Origin: Methanomethylovorans hollandica DSM 15978
GTDB lineage: Archaea > Halobacteriota > Methanosarcinia > Methanosarcinales > Methanosarcinaceae
Direction: 5' to 3'
NCBI RefSeq assembly: GCF_000328665.1
Contig: NC_019977.1
Coordinates: 1,852,011 to 1,916,010, forward strand
DNA length: 64,000 nucleotides
The notes below the pieces were generated by a model. The model was not told the DNA's origin. It made no database searches and saw only the letters and a list, made by a program, of their open reading frames with translations. Made by a program: the position numbers and the translations under genes. Shown here in pieces: positions 16,675-25,496 of this stretch. The number at the start of each line of letters is the position of its first letter. The first letter of the stretch is position 1.

Positions 16675-17682
16675 ATGATAGGATCTGATCTTGACAGAGT
16701 ACTGGTAGTTGATGATGAGCCAGCTATCGTAGATCTCATGGAACTTTATCTCAAGTCTCATTATGAAATAATCAGAGCTTATAACGGAAAGGAGGCTCTT
16801 AGAAAAGCCAGGTCCGAAAAGCCTTCTGTAATAATCCTTGATGTGATGATGCCCGACATGAACGGATATGAGGTCTGTAAGGTGCTTAAGACTTCAGTAG
16901 AAACCCAATTCACCCCCATTATAATGGTAACTGCTCTTTCAGGCAAAGATGAAAAGATAAAAGGTCTTGAGTCCGGTGCTGACGAATTTCTGAGTAAGCC
17001 TGTAAACAGACTTGAACTTGTGACCCGTGTTAAATCCCTTACAAGAATAAAACATCTTCAGGACAGGATCCTGGCAGAACGCAATTATGCATACCAATGC
17101 ATCGATGTGGCCGGAGGTTTAATGCTGGTTGTGGACAGGGATCAAATGATCAATCTGATGAACCGCACAGGAAATGAATCACTTGGTTATGATGAGTTTG
17201 AACTTATCGGACAAAATGTGTTCGATGTGCTGTTCTTACCTGAAGATAGGGAAAAAGAAAAAGAAAATTTCAAAGAGATAATAACTAATATGAGTGATAC
17301 TCCACTCTCCAGTGAGAAAAAGATCCTTAAGAAGAATGGAGAAGCTATAATTGTAAGCTGGAGCAAGTCACCCATTTACGACAGTAATGGAAATATAGAG
17401 GCATTGATATGTTCTGGAAAGGATATCACTGAACTCAAGATGAAAAATGAGTTATTGCTGAATCTGAACGAAATGAAAGATATCTTCACAGGCGTACTCA
17501 ACCAGGGTCTGATGGGTCCTGTTACAGAGATACAGGATTATGTGCAGGCACTTCTAGAACAGGAAACTGAAACAGAGAATATAGCATATGTTGAAAAAAT
17601 AATGCGAAATGTATCTAATATGACCGAAACTCTAAAGACTGCCTCAGCTTATCTGGATCAACAACCAGAAGAAAAAATATGA
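16675..17682 (+). CDS. Response regulator with PAS domain and degenerate kinase-like tail
   Basis: A 335-aa signalling protein. The receiver domain (residues 5-122) is complete: acidic pair Asp13-Asp14, phospho-acceptor Asp56 in ILDVMMPDMNGYE, Thr86 and Lys108 (LSKPV). A PAS domain covers about 135-255 and ends in a PAC-like GNIEALICSGKDITELK. The final 80 residues look like a histidine-kinase dimerisation helix pair (LNEMKDIFTGVL). Where relatives have the histidine box HDLLNP, this protein has QGLMGP (Gln277 in place of His), and no ATPase domain follows. It is probably a receiver-PAS output or scaffold protein. No kinase gene is adjacent. Confidence 0.88.
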   Translation: MIGSDLDRVLVVDDEPAIVDLMELYLKSHYEIIRAYNGKEALRKARSEKPSVIILDVMMPDMNGYEVCKVLKTSVETQFTPIIMVTALSGKDEKIKGLESGADEFLSKPVNRLELVTRVKSLTRIKHLQDRILAERNYAYQCIDVAGGLMLVVDRDQMINLMNRTGNESLGYDEFELIGQNVFDVLFLPEDREKEKENFKEIITNMSDTPLSSEKKILKKNGEAIIVSWSKSPIYDSNGNIEALICSGKDITELKMKNELLLNLNEMKDIFTGVLNQGLMGPVTEIQDYVQALLEQETETENIAYVEKIMRNVSNMTETLKTASAYLDQQPEEKI

Positions 17683-17724
17683 TAGAATATCTGGAAACAT
17701 ATGGTTTAAGAGATACATTTGGCA

Positions 17725-17739
17725 AAAACATTTAAATCA
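17725..17739 (+). promoter_or_regulatory. TATA box and BRE-like element of the rpl15e cluster
   Basis: Sequence aaaaacatttaaatc: an A-rich BRE-like stretch directly before catttaaatca. Initiation about 26 nt downstream falls at 17760-17762, which is where the structured leader begins. Confidence 0.6.
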
Positions 17740-17760
17740 TATCATGTGTGTAGTAATGTC

Positions 17761-17830
17761 GTTTCATTCGGGAGGGATCCCGTGGGAATGTAGCCGGAAA
17801 AAGGCTGAACCGTGAAACTAAAAATGAAAC
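17761..17830 (+). promoter_or_regulatory. Structured 5' leader of rpl15e with alternative pairing
   Basis: GTTTCA (17761-17766) can close a multi-branch fold by pairing with TGAAAC at 17813-17818. Inside are hairpin 1, CGGGA (17769-17773) with TCCCG (17778-17782) capped by a GNRA-type GGGA loop, and hairpin 2, AGCC (17792-17795) with GGCT (17803-17806). A second TGAAAC at 17825-17830 abuts the Shine-Dalgarno (aaggtg, 17831-17836) of the TTG start at 17844. GTTTCAT can pair with it instead as a perfect 7-mer. This layout would suit autogenous control by L15e or a ligand switch. The function is inferred. I do not recognise a known family. Confidence 0.5.
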
Positions 17831-17843
17831 AAGGTGAACACAA

Positions 17844-18434
17844 TTGTCAAAATCTTTTTATGGATATATTAGAGATGCCTGGAAGAACCCTGATGCGACT
17901 TATGTCAAGGATCTTAGGTGGGAGAGACTCCAGGAATGGAGAGAACAGGGTTCCATCGTGAAGATCAGAAGACCCACTCGCATAGATCGTGCAAGGTCCC
18001 TTGGATACAAAGCTAAACAGGGAATAATAGTTGTGCGTGCAAAAGTAAGAAGAGGAAGCCGCAGAAATACAAGATATGTTCGCGGAAGACGCAGTCACAA
18101 CATGGGTAAGAACAAGATAACTGCAGGCAAGAGTATACAGAGAATTGCAGAAGAGCGTGCGTCCAGAAAATACCCGAACATGGAAGTCCTCAACTCCTAC
18201 TGGGTAGGCGAGGATGGCAAAGCCAAGTGGTACGAAGTGATCCTTGTGGACCCCAGTCACCCCGTGATCAAGAACGATAAAAATCTTAATTGGATCTGCA
18301 ACAGCACCCAGAAGGGGCGTGTCTTCCGTGGAAAGACCAGTGCTGGTGTAAAGGGAAGAGGTATGGGTAAACGTGGTACTGGAACCGAAAAGAACAGACC
18401 CAGTATCAGGTCTAACATGAACAGGGGCAAGTGA
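17844..18434 (+). CDS. rpl15e: Ribosomal protein L15e
   Basis: Large-subunit protein shared by archaea and eukaryotes. It is 196 aa and highly basic. Typical segments are [33 protein letters not shown], the basic stretch [18 protein letters not shown] and the C-terminal [20 protein letters not shown]. The start is TTG 17844 with Shine-Dalgarno aaggtg eight bases upstream. It opens the translation/RNA-processing cluster. Its stop overlaps the GTG start of the next gene (gtga, 18431-18434). Its leader is unusually structured. Confidence 0.97.
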   Translation: MSKSFYGYIRDAWKNPDATYVKDLRWERLQEWREQGSIVKIRRPTRIDRARSLGYKAKQGIIVVRAKVRRGSRRNTRYVRGRRSHNMGKNKITAGKSIQRIAEERASRKYPNMEVLNSYWVGEDGKAKWYEVILVDPSHPVIKNDKNLNWICNSTQKGRVFRGKTSAGVKGRGMGKRGTGTEKNRPSIRSNMNRGK

Positions 18435-18886
18435 TCCATCATATAAATTTGCGAGTGATAGCGCACTCGACGGAAGAAAAATCCAGGGTAATGGATGCCC
18501 TGGGTTTATTTTTAAAGAATTCTTTAAAGAATAAGGATTCTGATTTATTGTCAGAGCTAGTTGATACTATTGAAGCTGAAGGGCACTATGGTAATCCGAT
18601 AACGATCTTCAGCATACAATTGACCCGTAAGCACGATACAATGGCCTTCTCAAAGTTTGTCCATAATAATATGACATCGGAAGATCTTGAGACCCTTCAA
18701 AGTGAAATGCCTGACAGACTTGATGATGAACAAGTATTCCACCTGAGATTCGATAAACAAGAAGCTTATATGGGCCGTGTGAAAATTGTTTCATCCTCTG
18801 ATGCTATAACTGCTAAAGTGAAGATAGAAACATACCCAAAGAACAGGGAAATGGCAGGGAAGATAGTGGAGGAGTTGTTTGGTTGA
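18431..18886 (+). CDS. COG1325 RNA-binding protein (exosome-linked)
   Basis: A 151-aa archaeal protein of the COG1325 (DUF54) group, annotated as a predicted exosome-associated RNA-binding protein because it nearly always sits with RNase P and exosome genes. Visible features are [20 protein letters not shown] at the start and a mixed alpha/beta body. The [20 protein letters not shown] strand and a [13 protein letters not shown] segment follow. No catalytic motif is seen. The GTG start overlaps the rpl15e stop by four bases, and its own stop overlaps the rnp3 start by eight. The biochemical role is unproven. Confidence 0.85.
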   Translation: MIHHINLRVIAHSTEEKSRVMDALGLFLKNSLKNKDSDLLSELVDTIEAEGHYGNPITIFSIQLTRKHDTMAFSKFVHNNMTSEDLETLQSEMPDRLDDEQVFHLRFDKQEAYMGRVKIVSSSDAITAKVKIETYPKNREMAGKIVEELFG

Positions 18887-19616
18887 AGGGTATTATGATC
18901 TTTGCATCCGTTACCTTCCTGAAGATGACCAGGAAATGGAAAGATTCTTATCACTTGTAACACATTTTGGTTTTAAGGGTGCAGGAATAGCACAAGTACC
19001 AAATAGCAAATCAGTGGCATCATATATAGGCCCGCGTTATTCTTTTTTTGATCTTGTGCATGGAGTGGACATACATGAAGAGAATCCTTCTAAACTCCAC
19101 TCCCAGATCAGCCGCTACGCTAAAAAAGTAGATTTTGTGATGGTAGAAGGGGGAGCGGATAAACTGAACCGTTCAGCTGTTGAAGCCGCAAATGTGAACA
19201 TATTGTCTTTGCCTTTTGGTATCAAAGATGGGGGATTGGATCATGTGATCGCAAAATTTGCTGCTGACAGAAATATTGCCATTGAGTTTGATGTTGGGTC
19301 CCTAATACGATACAGAGGCGGGAAAAGAGTGCATGCTATGTCAGAACTCGGGCAGCGGCTGATGCTTGCAAGGAAGTTTGATGTGCATATGGTACTGACC
19401 AGTGGTGCGCGGTCCATTTATGATATACGGGGACCAAGAGAGCTTATTGCATTGGCAGGTTTGTTCGGGATGACAAAGGAAGAAGCAATAAGATCCATGA
19501 CTGCTATACCTGCCGCCATCCTTAGAACAAAAAGAAAAACTCATGGCTTTATTATGGATGGTGTGGAACTTATAGAAGAACAGGCTCCTCCTGAAAAACA
19601 GGAGGAATTCTGTTGA
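18879..19616 (+). CDS. rnp3: RNase P protein component 3 (Rpp30)
   Basis: Protein subunit of archaeal RNase P, homologous to human Rpp30, with a TIM-barrel fold. It pairs with Pop5 (next gene) to activate the catalytic RNA in pre-tRNA 5' processing. It is 245 aa. Family segments include YYDLCIRYLPEDD, GVDIHEENPSKLH, VDFVMVEGGADKLNRSAVE and LTSGARSIYDIRGPRELIAL. The start TTG 18879 follows a strong ggagg (18868-18872) and lies inside the end of the COG1325 gene. Its stop makes a ttga overlap with rnp2. Confidence 0.95.
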   Translation: MVEGYYDLCIRYLPEDDQEMERFLSLVTHFGFKGAGIAQVPNSKSVASYIGPRYSFFDLVHGVDIHEENPSKLHSQISRYAKKVDFVMVEGGADKLNRSAVEAANVNILSLPFGIKDGGLDHVIAKFAADRNIAIEFDVGSLIRYRGGKRVHAMSELGQRLMLARKFDVHMVLTSGARSIYDIRGPRELIALAGLFGMTKEEAIRSMTAIPAAILRTKRKTHGFIMDGVELIEEQAPPEKQEEFC

Positions 19617-19981
19617 AAACGCTTCCTTCCAGCTTAAGACAAAGGAAACGTTATCTTGCAATAGAGATAATTACTGAACTCGAAGTATCCAGAGAAGAAC
19701 TTTTACGTGAAATTTTCTCTGCCATGGGCTCATTGTATGGTGATATAGGTTCCAGTGAATGCGCAATGAGATTGCTGGATTTTGGGAACCGGAAAGGGAT
19801 ACTGCGCTGTTCCCACATGATGGAAGAAAGATCTCGTGCAGCACTTGCAACAATAACCACCATTGGTGGACAGCGCGCAATAGTGCATGTACTTGGCATA
19901 TCGGGAACTGTGAAGGGTGCAACACAAAAGTATATAAGTGTGCAGCAATATCAGAACCCGAACATATTAATATATAAGTAA
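19613..19981 (+). CDS. rnp2: RNase P protein component 2 (Pop5)
   Basis: Pop5-like subunit of RNase P, RRM-like fold, the partner of Rpp30 encoded just upstream. It is 122 aa. The family start LPSSLRQRKRYLAIEI is obvious, and the body has ITELEVSREELLREIFSAM, LLDFGNRKGILRCSH and GISGTVKGA. The start is TTG 19613 within a four-base ttga overlap with the rnp3 stop; gaggaatt lies just upstream. The 3' end overlaps a TATA-like stretch that probably serves psmA. Confidence 0.95.
   Translation: MKTLPSSLRQRKRYLAIEIITELEVSREELLREIFSAMGSLYGDIGSSECAMRLLDFGNRKGILRCSHMMEERSRAALATITTIGGQRAIVHVLGISGTVKGATQKYISVQQYQNPNILIYK
19968..19980 (+). promoter_or_regulatory. Probable TATA box of psmA
   Basis: The sequence taatatataagta covers the end of rnp2 and its stop. 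Initiation near 20002 would give a leader of about 40 nt to the psmA ATG, allowing proteasome transcription independent of the ribosomal part of the cluster. Confidence 0.4.
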
Positions 19982-20044
19982 TAACAATGTTCATAGAACA
20001 GAGCCGAAGAATATACAGTTTATTAATATAGGAGATGATTAGAT

Positions 20045-20830
20045 ATGCAAATGACGCCACAGATGGGTTATGATCGTGCCATCACAGTATTCAGTCCGGA
20101 TGGAAGGCTCTTTCAGGTGGAATATGCTAGAGAAGCCGTGAAAAGAGGAACAACTGCCGCAGGCATCAAGGCAAAGGAAGGAGTTGTACTTCTTGTCGAT
20201 AAAAGAATTACCAGCAGGCTAATTGAAGCTGAATCCATTGAGAAGATATTCCAGATAGACAGTCACATAGGTGTTGCTACCTCTGGGCTGGTGGCCGATG
20301 CCCGTTCACTGGTTGACAGAGCCAGAGTTGAAGCACAGATCAACAAAGTATCCTATGATGAGAACATCGGTGTCGAAGTCCTTGCAAAGAAGATCTGCGA
20401 CCATAAACAGAACTACACTCAGTTTGGAGGCGTCAGACCTTATGGTACTGCGCTCTTAATAGCAGGAGTGGATGACACCAGACCAAGACTATTTGAAAGT
20501 GACCCAAGTGGTGCTTTGCTGGAATATAAGGCCACAGCCATAGGTGCAGGCAGGAACACTTTCATGGAAGTTTTCGAAGCTCAGTATCGCGAGGATCTGA
20601 GCATTGATGAAGCAATTCTGCTTGGCATGACCGCCTTATACAAGTCCACCGAAGGAAAGATTGATGCTGCAACACTGGAAGTGGGAGTAGTTACACTACA
20701 AGATCGTACATTCCGCAAGCTTGCAGAAGAAGAAGTACAACAATATGTATCCAAAGTCATTGAAGAACAGAAGAAAGAAGTAAAAGAAGAAACTGAATCT
20801 GTTTCCGAAAATGGACCTGCAGGCGAGTGA
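20045..20830 (+). CDS. psmA: 20S proteasome alpha subunit
   Basis: Alpha-ring subunit of the archaeal 20S proteasome, gating substrate entry. It is 261 aa. The N-terminal gate sequence [21 protein letters not shown] is the family hallmark, followed by [16 protein letters not shown] and [20 protein letters not shown]. The C-terminus is a long charged tail of Glu and Lys. ATG 20045 is preceded by aggagatg; an internal ATG at 20051 is an alternative. The beta subunit is not in the window. Its place in this cluster is conserved across euryarchaea. Confidence 0.97.
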   Translation: MQMTPQMGYDRAITVFSPDGRLFQVEYAREAVKRGTTAAGIKAKEGVVLLVDKRITSRLIEAESIEKIFQIDSHIGVATSGLVADARSLVDRARVEAQINKVSYDENIGVEVLAKKICDHKQNYTQFGGVRPYGTALLIAGVDDTRPRLFESDPSGALLEYKATAIGAGRNTFMEVFEAQYREDLSIDEAILLGMTALYKSTEGKIDAATLEVGVVTLQDRTFRKLAEEEVQQYVSKVIEEQKKEVKEETESVSENGPAGE

Positions 20831-20849
20831 AAGGCTTACATTACATAAA

Positions 20850-20860
20850 GTTATATAAAA
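20850..20860 (+). promoter_or_regulatory. TATA-like element before SBDS
   Basis: The gap carries gttatataaaa and a second tatataaag. The first would start transcription around 20880, almost at the SBDS Shine-Dalgarno, so it may instead support read-through or a short-leader transcript. Confidence 0.35.
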
Positions 20861-20890
20861 ATATACAGTATATAAAGTGGGGGATATGAA

Positions 20891-21583
20891 ATGGTATCTC
20901 TTGATGAATCCGTAATTGCAAGGCTTAAGAAGGGTAAGAACCACTACGAGGTCTTTGTTGAGCCAGATGGAGCACTGGCATTGAAAAAAGGGGATGATGT
21001 AAAAATAGAAGAGATAATTGCAGTTGAATCCATTTTTACTGATGCTGGCCAGGGAGAACATGCTTCTGAATCTGATCTCCTCAATATATTTGGCACACTG
21101 GATGCCCTGGTAATTGCAAAGGAAATCATTTCACATGGAGAATTGCAGTTAACGAAGGAGCAGAGAAAGCAAATACTTGATGAGAAAACAAAGCGCATAA
21201 TCAGTACGATTGCACAGAATGCAATAAATCCACAGACCAAAGCCCCACATCCCCCTTCAAGGATTGAGAAGGCCATGGAAGAGGCAAAAATCCATATAGA
21301 CCCATTCAAATCTGTAGACGAGCAAGTAATGATAGTGATGAAGGCAATCCGCCCCATCATACCTATACGTTTTGAAGAAGTACAAATAGCAGTCAAAGTA
21401 CCAGGGGAATATGCTCCAAAATCATATGGAGAGATTGCCAGGTTTGGTACGCTTGTGAGGGAAGAATGGCAGGCTAATGGCTCATGGGTAGGTGTTGTAA
21501 AAATGCCTGCGGGTATGCAGAACGATTTTTACGGTCTTGTGAACCATCTCACCAAGGGTGATGCTGAAACTAAACTATTATAA
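20891..21583 (+). CDS. sbds: Ribosome maturation protein SBDS/Sdo1
   Basis: Shwachman-Bodian-Diamond family protein that helps release the anti-association factor aIF6 from nascent large subunits. It is 230 aa with the three usual domains: FYSH (about 1-90, LKKGKNHYEVFVEPDGAL, DLLNIFGTLDALVIAKEI), a helical middle (LTKEQRKQILDEKTKRIIST) and a C-terminal ferredoxin-like domain (VQIAVKVPGEYAPKSYGE). The ATG follows gtgggggatatga. rrp4 follows after 11 bp, as in other archaea. Confidence 0.96.
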   Translation: MVSLDESVIARLKKGKNHYEVFVEPDGALALKKGDDVKIEEIIAVESIFTDAGQGEHASESDLLNIFGTLDALVIAKEIISHGELQLTKEQRKQILDEKTKRIISTIAQNAINPQTKAPHPPSRIEKAMEEAKIHIDPFKSVDEQVMIVMKAIRPIIPIRFEEVQIAVKVPGEYAPKSYGEIARFGTLVREEWQANGSWVGVVKMPAGMQNDFYGLVNHLTKGDAETKLL

Positions 21584-21594
21584 GAGGCTAGATA

Positions 21595-22407
21595 ATGGAT
21601 AGAGAAATTGTAGTTCCGGGTCAACTTCTTTCCGATAATACGAATGAGTCGGGCTCCGGAACCTATGTAAAGGAGGGAAAAGTATATTCTCTCCTTTATG
21701 GAGTAGCTAATGTAAAGAACAGGATATCTGTTATTCCATTTTCCGGAAAATATATTCCTTCCAGAAAGGATTTAGTCATAGGCACTGTTTTTGAGACAAC
21801 TTCTTCAAACTGGATCTTTGATATCGGTTCTCCTTATGATGGCCTGCTGCATGTGTCAGAGTACCCAAGGCGTGTGGAATCATCCATGATGAGGGAGATA
21901 TTTAACATAGGCGATTGTGCTATCCTCAGAATAAAAGATGTGGACGCCTCTATGAAAATAGAACTTACCCTCCGGGAGAAAGGGTTAAGGAAAATAAAAG
22001 GTGGCAGGCTGCTTGAAGTACCACCTACAAAGGTACCCCGTGTCATTGGGCACAACGGTTCCATGGTCTCCATGTTAAAAAAGGAGACAGACTGCGAGAT
22101 CTTTGTCGGACAAAATGGAAGGATATGGATAAATGGCAAAGATGAGAATATGGATAAACTTTCAGAAGCTATTGATATGATCATCCGTGAATCTCATACT
22201 TCCGGTCTGACAGATAAGATCAGCCAATTCCTTCAGATAGAAGAAGAAGATACAAAGGTGGGGGAAGAAGTTGCAGACGTTGATATCGAGCAGGGAGAAG
22301 TTGTGGAAGATATAAACTCTGCTGATGAAGAAGACGGCGAAGACACGGATAAAGTTGACGAGACAAGCAGAAAGGTAGACCAGCTACTGGATGCAGAGGA
22401 AAACTGA
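21595..22407 (+). CDS. rrp4: Exosome RNA-binding subunit Rrp4
   Basis: Cap subunit of the archaeal exosome that feeds RNA into the Rrp41/Rrp42 ring. It is 270 aa. An N-terminal domain (VPGQLLSDNTNESGSGTYVK) is followed by an S1 domain (SPYDGLLHVSEYPRRVES). A KH domain comes next (VPRVIGHNGSMVSMLKKET). The last 55 residues form a very acidic, probably disordered tail (many Glu and Asp), longer than needed for the core fold. The ATG is 11 bp after the SBDS stop. rrp41 follows after 64 bp. Confidence 0.96.
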   Translation: MDREIVVPGQLLSDNTNESGSGTYVKEGKVYSLLYGVANVKNRISVIPFSGKYIPSRKDLVIGTVFETTSSNWIFDIGSPYDGLLHVSEYPRRVESSMMREIFNIGDCAILRIKDVDASMKIELTLREKGLRKIKGGRLLEVPPTKVPRVIGHNGSMVSMLKKETDCEIFVGQNGRIWINGKDENMDKLSEAIDMIIRESHTSGLTDKISQFLQIEEEDTKVGEEVADVDIEQGEVVEDINSADEEDGEDTDKVDETSRKVDQLLDAEEN

Positions 22408-22471
22408 AAGTTCCCTGTATGTTCTGCTTATGATCAGAAAATAGAGTTAGTATATATTTGGAGAAAGTATT

Positions 22472-23455
22472 ATGGCTAATAAACCTGAGAAGTTCATTGA
22501 TGAGAATGGCCTGCGCCTGGATGGACGGGCAGTTGATGAGATGAGGCCCATGACCATCGAGATCGGTGTCTTATCAAGGGCTGACGGTTCATGTTATTTA
22601 GAATGGGGAAAGAACAAGATACTGGCAGCAGTATATGGTCCAAGGGAACTGCATCCCCGCAGGATGCAGAAACCTGATGAGGCTATAGTCAGATACCGAT
22701 ACAATATGGCAGCTTTTTCTGTAGAGGACAGAGCAAGGCCAGGACCAAGCCGCAGAAGCATCGAGATCTCAAAGGTTAGCAGAGATGCCTTTGCCCCTAT
22801 AATAATGACAAAGTATTACCCCAGTGCTGTAATAGATGTTTTTGCAGAGGTATTGCAAGCGGATGCAGGTACAAGGACAGCGGCTATTAACGCCGCCTCC
22901 ATCGCCCTTGCTGACGCCGGTATCCCTATGAAGGGACTTATATCAGCATGCGCTGTGGGTAAAGTTGACGGACAACTGGTGCTGGACCTGAGCAAGGATG
23001 AGGACAATTATGGGAACGCAGACCTCCCTATTGCCATGACCCAGGATGGAGAAATATCCCTTCTGCAGATGGATGGCAATCTGACAAAGGAAGAGTTCAA
23101 AAAAGCATTAGAAATGGCAACTGAAGGCTGCAGACAGATCTTGGAGATCCAGAAAGAAGCTTTGAAAAAGAAGTTCGAATCCCATGAAGAGGTCGTGAAA
23201 AGTCTGGTAGAAGTTGCTGAAGAAAAATTCGATGACATTCAGAACGAGATAGAACTGATAGAAGATGACTTTGAAACATCTGACTTGGAAGAGGAAGAAG
23301 GCATCGAAGTTATAGTAATTAAAAATGATGTATCTGAGTCTGCTGATGAGATATCAGAAGATGAGTTCACAGAATTAACTGAAGATGAAGATTCAGAAAC
23401 AGATAATACAGAAGATCCTGAAGCAGAGAAGGTAGGTGAAAAAGATGAGCAGTGA
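22472..23455 (+). CDS. rrp41: Exosome catalytic subunit Rrp41 with acidic extension
   Basis: Phosphorolytic 3'-5' exoribonuclease of the RNase PH fold and the active subunit of the exosome. The core (residues 1-240) has [29 protein letters not shown] for RNA contact, [20 protein letters not shown] and the [11 protein letters not shown] active-site region. From about residue 240 to 327 an acidic Glu/Asp/Ser-rich tail follows, making the protein about 80 residues longer than the core enzyme. The ATG has ggagaaag upstream. The end overlaps the rrp42 start. Confidence 0.96.
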   Translation: MANKPEKFIDENGLRLDGRAVDEMRPMTIEIGVLSRADGSCYLEWGKNKILAAVYGPRELHPRRMQKPDEAIVRYRYNMAAFSVEDRARPGPSRRSIEISKVSRDAFAPIIMTKYYPSAVIDVFAEVLQADAGTRTAAINAASIALADAGIPMKGLISACAVGKVDGQLVLDLSKDEDNYGNADLPIAMTQDGEISLLQMDGNLTKEEFKKALEMATEGCRQILEIQKEALKKKFESHEEVVKSLVEVAEEKFDDIQNEIELIEDDFETSDLEEEEGIEVIVIKNDVSESADEISEDEFTELTEDEDSETDNTEDPEAEKVGEKDEQ

Positions 23456-24227
23456 AGTAATGGCCTCACTGAAGAAAGATTACATCTACAACCTGATGCT
23501 CAAAGGAAAGCGTGAAGATGGTCGCGCGTTCGATGAGCACCGAAAAATTACCGTGCAGACAAACGTAATTGAGAAGGCAGAAGGTTCTGCAAAAGTGTGC
23601 ATTGGAGATACCCAGGTACTAGTAGGTGTAAAACTACAGGTAGGGGCTCCGTTCCCCGATTCACCTGATGAAGGTGTGATCATCACAAATCTGGAGATGA
23701 ACCCGCTTGCTTCACCTGACTTTGAGGCAGGACCTCCGAGAGAGGGTGCTATAGAGATGGCAAGGGTCACCGATAGGGGAATTCGGGAATCAGGCGCAAT
23801 TGATTTAAAGGAGTTATGTATTACGGAAGGAGAAGAAGTCTGGATCGTATTCATAGATGTGCATGTACTGAATGACGATGGCAATCTTCAGGATGCTTCA
23901 TGTCTTGGTGCCATAGCTGCCCTCATGACCTCAAAGATCCCTTCAGAAAGGGAAGGTAAGGGAGAAGATGTGAAGATGCCGATCAGGGATATACCCATAG
24001 GTGTTACACTGGTGGACATCGGTGGAGAATTGATGGTAGATCCGGGACTTGCAGAGGAAACTGTAGCAGATTCAAAATTGACCATAGCATCCAACAAGAA
24101 TGGTTCGATCTCTGCGATGCAGAAAACAGGGGAAGGCATGCTGACACAAGAACAGTTGTTAAAAGCAGTGGATATGGCATGTGCTAAAGCTGAAGAGATC
24201 AGAGAGAAATATCTGCTGAACATCTGA
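23445..24227 (+). CDS. rrp42: Exosome subunit Rrp42
   Basis: Non-catalytic RNase PH-fold subunit that forms the hexameric ring with Rrp41. The frame opens with GTG 23436, but I take ATG 23445 ([13 protein letters not shown]) because ggtg lies seven bases upstream. The product is 260 aa. Typical segments are [54 protein letters not shown] and [18 protein letters not shown]. The start overlaps the end of rrp41 by 11 bases, coupling equal synthesis of the two ring subunits. Confidence 0.95.
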   Translation: MSSEVMASLKKDYIYNLMLKGKREDGRAFDEHRKITVQTNVIEKAEGSAKVCIGDTQVLVGVKLQVGAPFPDSPDEGVIITNLEMNPLASPDFEAGPPREGAIEMARVTDRGIRESGAIDLKELCITEGEEVWIVFIDVHVLNDDGNLQDASCLGAIAALMTSKIPSEREGKGEDVKMPIRDIPIGVTLVDIGGELMVDPGLAEETVADSKLTIASNKNGSISAMQKTGEGMLTQEQLLKAVDMACAKAEEIREKYLLNI

Positions 24228-24289
24228 GGGCAAATGGTCATTGATATAAAATATTAATTTTAGTATACTGAAGATCAAGGAGAATGCTC

Positions 24290-24577
24290 ATGGCAAAGAA
24301 ATATTCAAGGAAAGGACGTGTGACCAGATCTGCAGGGCGATTTGGTGTGAGATATGGTAGGAAAGATCGCAAACTGGTTGCAGATCTTGAAGAAAAGATG
24401 CGTATGCCCCACACCTGTGCAAAATGTGCACGTCCAAGCGTAAGGAGAATAGGAACAGGTATCTGGCAGTGTAGAAAATGCGGCTATACTTTTGCTGGCG
24501 GCACATTCCTGCCTCAGACACCTGTAGGCCTTACAGTTGCCCGCTCTGTAAAGAAGGCGACAGAGATCCTGGAGTGA
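24290..24577 (+). CDS. rpl37ae: Ribosomal protein L37Ae
   Basis: Zinc-ribbon large-subunit protein. ATG 24290 ([19 protein letters not shown]) is chosen because ggag (24279-24282) is at proper distance. The ATG at 24284 is too close to it. The product is 95 aa with the two cysteine pairs CAKC and CRKC flanking a GTGIWQ hairpin. The linked order rrp42, rpl37ae, rpoP is the usual archaeal one. The stop is followed by rpoP after 12 bp. Confidence 0.95.
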   Translation: MAKKYSRKGRVTRSAGRFGVRYGRKDRKLVADLEEKMRMPHTCAKCARPSVRRIGTGIWQCRKCGYTFAGGTFLPQTPVGLTVARSVKKATEILE

Positions 24578-24589
24578 GTGATAACAACT

Positions 24590-24727
24590 ATGGGATACAA
24601 GTGCACGCGCTGCAAAAAAATAGTAGAGATAAATTATAGGGCTCTCGGTATACGCTGTGACTATTGTGGCCACCGTATACTTGTCAAAGAAAGGCCTACC
24701 TCTATTAAAAGAATAAAGGCTGAGTAA
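24590..24727 (+). CDS. rpoP: RNA polymerase subunit P (Rpo12)
   Basis: Zinc-ribbon subunit of archaeal RNA polymerase, homologous to Rpb12. It has only 45 codons: [20 protein letters not shown], then [20 protein letters not shown], then RIKAE. The two CxxC pairs hold the zinc. ATG 24590 is chosen; an in-frame GTG at 24578 would add four residues not seen in the family. It lies between rpl37ae and the Brix gene, its conserved place. Confidence 0.93.
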   Translation: MGYKCTRCKKIVEINYRALGIRCDYCGHRILVKERPTSIKRIKAE

Positions 24728-24732
24728 GAAGT

Positions 24733-25188
24733 ATGCTAATTACTTCTTCTCGCAAACCTTCAATAAATACCAGGTCCCTATGCAAAAATCTTGCCTCATT
24801 TTTCCATTGTGAGAATATTAACCGTGGCAAGATGGGAATGGGCGAAGTGCTTTCCCTGGTAGAAGGTGATCCTGGACCATTATTGATAGTAGGGGAATAC
24901 CACGGGAATCCTGGAAGTTTGATCTTCTATACACCAGATGGCAGAGAACTGCTTTCTATTAGGACAAGTGTAACTACTGTAAAGAAGCTTCAGAAAAAGG
25001 TGTCTCCCAAAATACTGCCTGTAGCAACCGGACATGGCGATATTGCACCTATCCTGGCGAAGATACTTGCAATACAATTAGTTGATGAACCTTCTTCTCC
25101 TTTAGTATTGGAAATATCAGATGATCAACTCGATTTTTTCTATGAAGGCCAGGAACTGTTCAGGTTGAACATTAAAACTATCCGTTAG
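24733..25188 (+). CDS. Archaeal Brix-domain (Imp4-like) protein
   Basis: A 151-aa protein with the Brix/Imp4 fold used in ribosome assembly and rRNA binding. The family start ITSSRKPSINTRSLCKNLAS is clear, followed by NRGKMGMGEVLSLV and IVGEYHGNPGSLIFYTPDG. In archaea this single protein replaces several eukaryotic Brix factors. It follows rpoP by 5 bp and precedes pcc1 by 8 bp. Confidence 0.9.
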   Translation: MLITSSRKPSINTRSLCKNLASFFHCENINRGKMGMGEVLSLVEGDPGPLLIVGEYHGNPGSLIFYTPDGRELLSIRTSVTTVKKLQKKVSPKILPVATGHGDIAPILAKILAIQLVDEPSSPLVLEISDDQLDFFYEGQELFRLNIKTIR

Positions 25189-25196
25189 GTGATCTA

Positions 25197-25448
25197 TTGG
25201 AAGCAACTGCAGAATCCGTTTTTGAAACGGATAGAGCATTTCTCATTTACAGGTCTCTGATGCCCGAAATAGAAACAACGGTCACTGAGCGGTCAGAAAT
25301 ATCTTTGCAGGTAATGGGAGATAAACTTACATTGAAAGTGATCGCATCAGACCTGATATCTCTGCGTGCCACAATGAATACATGGCTGCGCCTGATACAG
25401 GTAGCATATGAAGTATTGCATACCAGTATGGAATTGCAGTCCAGTTAG
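25197..25448 (+). CDS. pcc1: KEOPS complex subunit Pcc1
   Basis: Small dimerising subunit of the KEOPS complex, which makes the t6A37 modification on ANN-decoding tRNAs. It is 83 aa. Motifs are ETTVTERSEISLQVMGDKL and the helical IASDLISLRATMNTWLRLIQ. The start is TTG 25197 with ggtgatc just upstream. It sits between Brix and prefoldin beta, as in other euryarchaea. The other KEOPS genes are elsewhere. Confidence 0.9.
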   Translation: MEATAESVFETDRAFLIYRSLMPEIETTVTERSEISLQVMGDKLTLKVIASDLISLRATMNTWLRLIQVAYEVLHTSMELQSS

Positions 25449-25496
25449 AGAAACATTAAAATCATTTAAGGTTAATTCAGATTCAGGTGAAACCAC

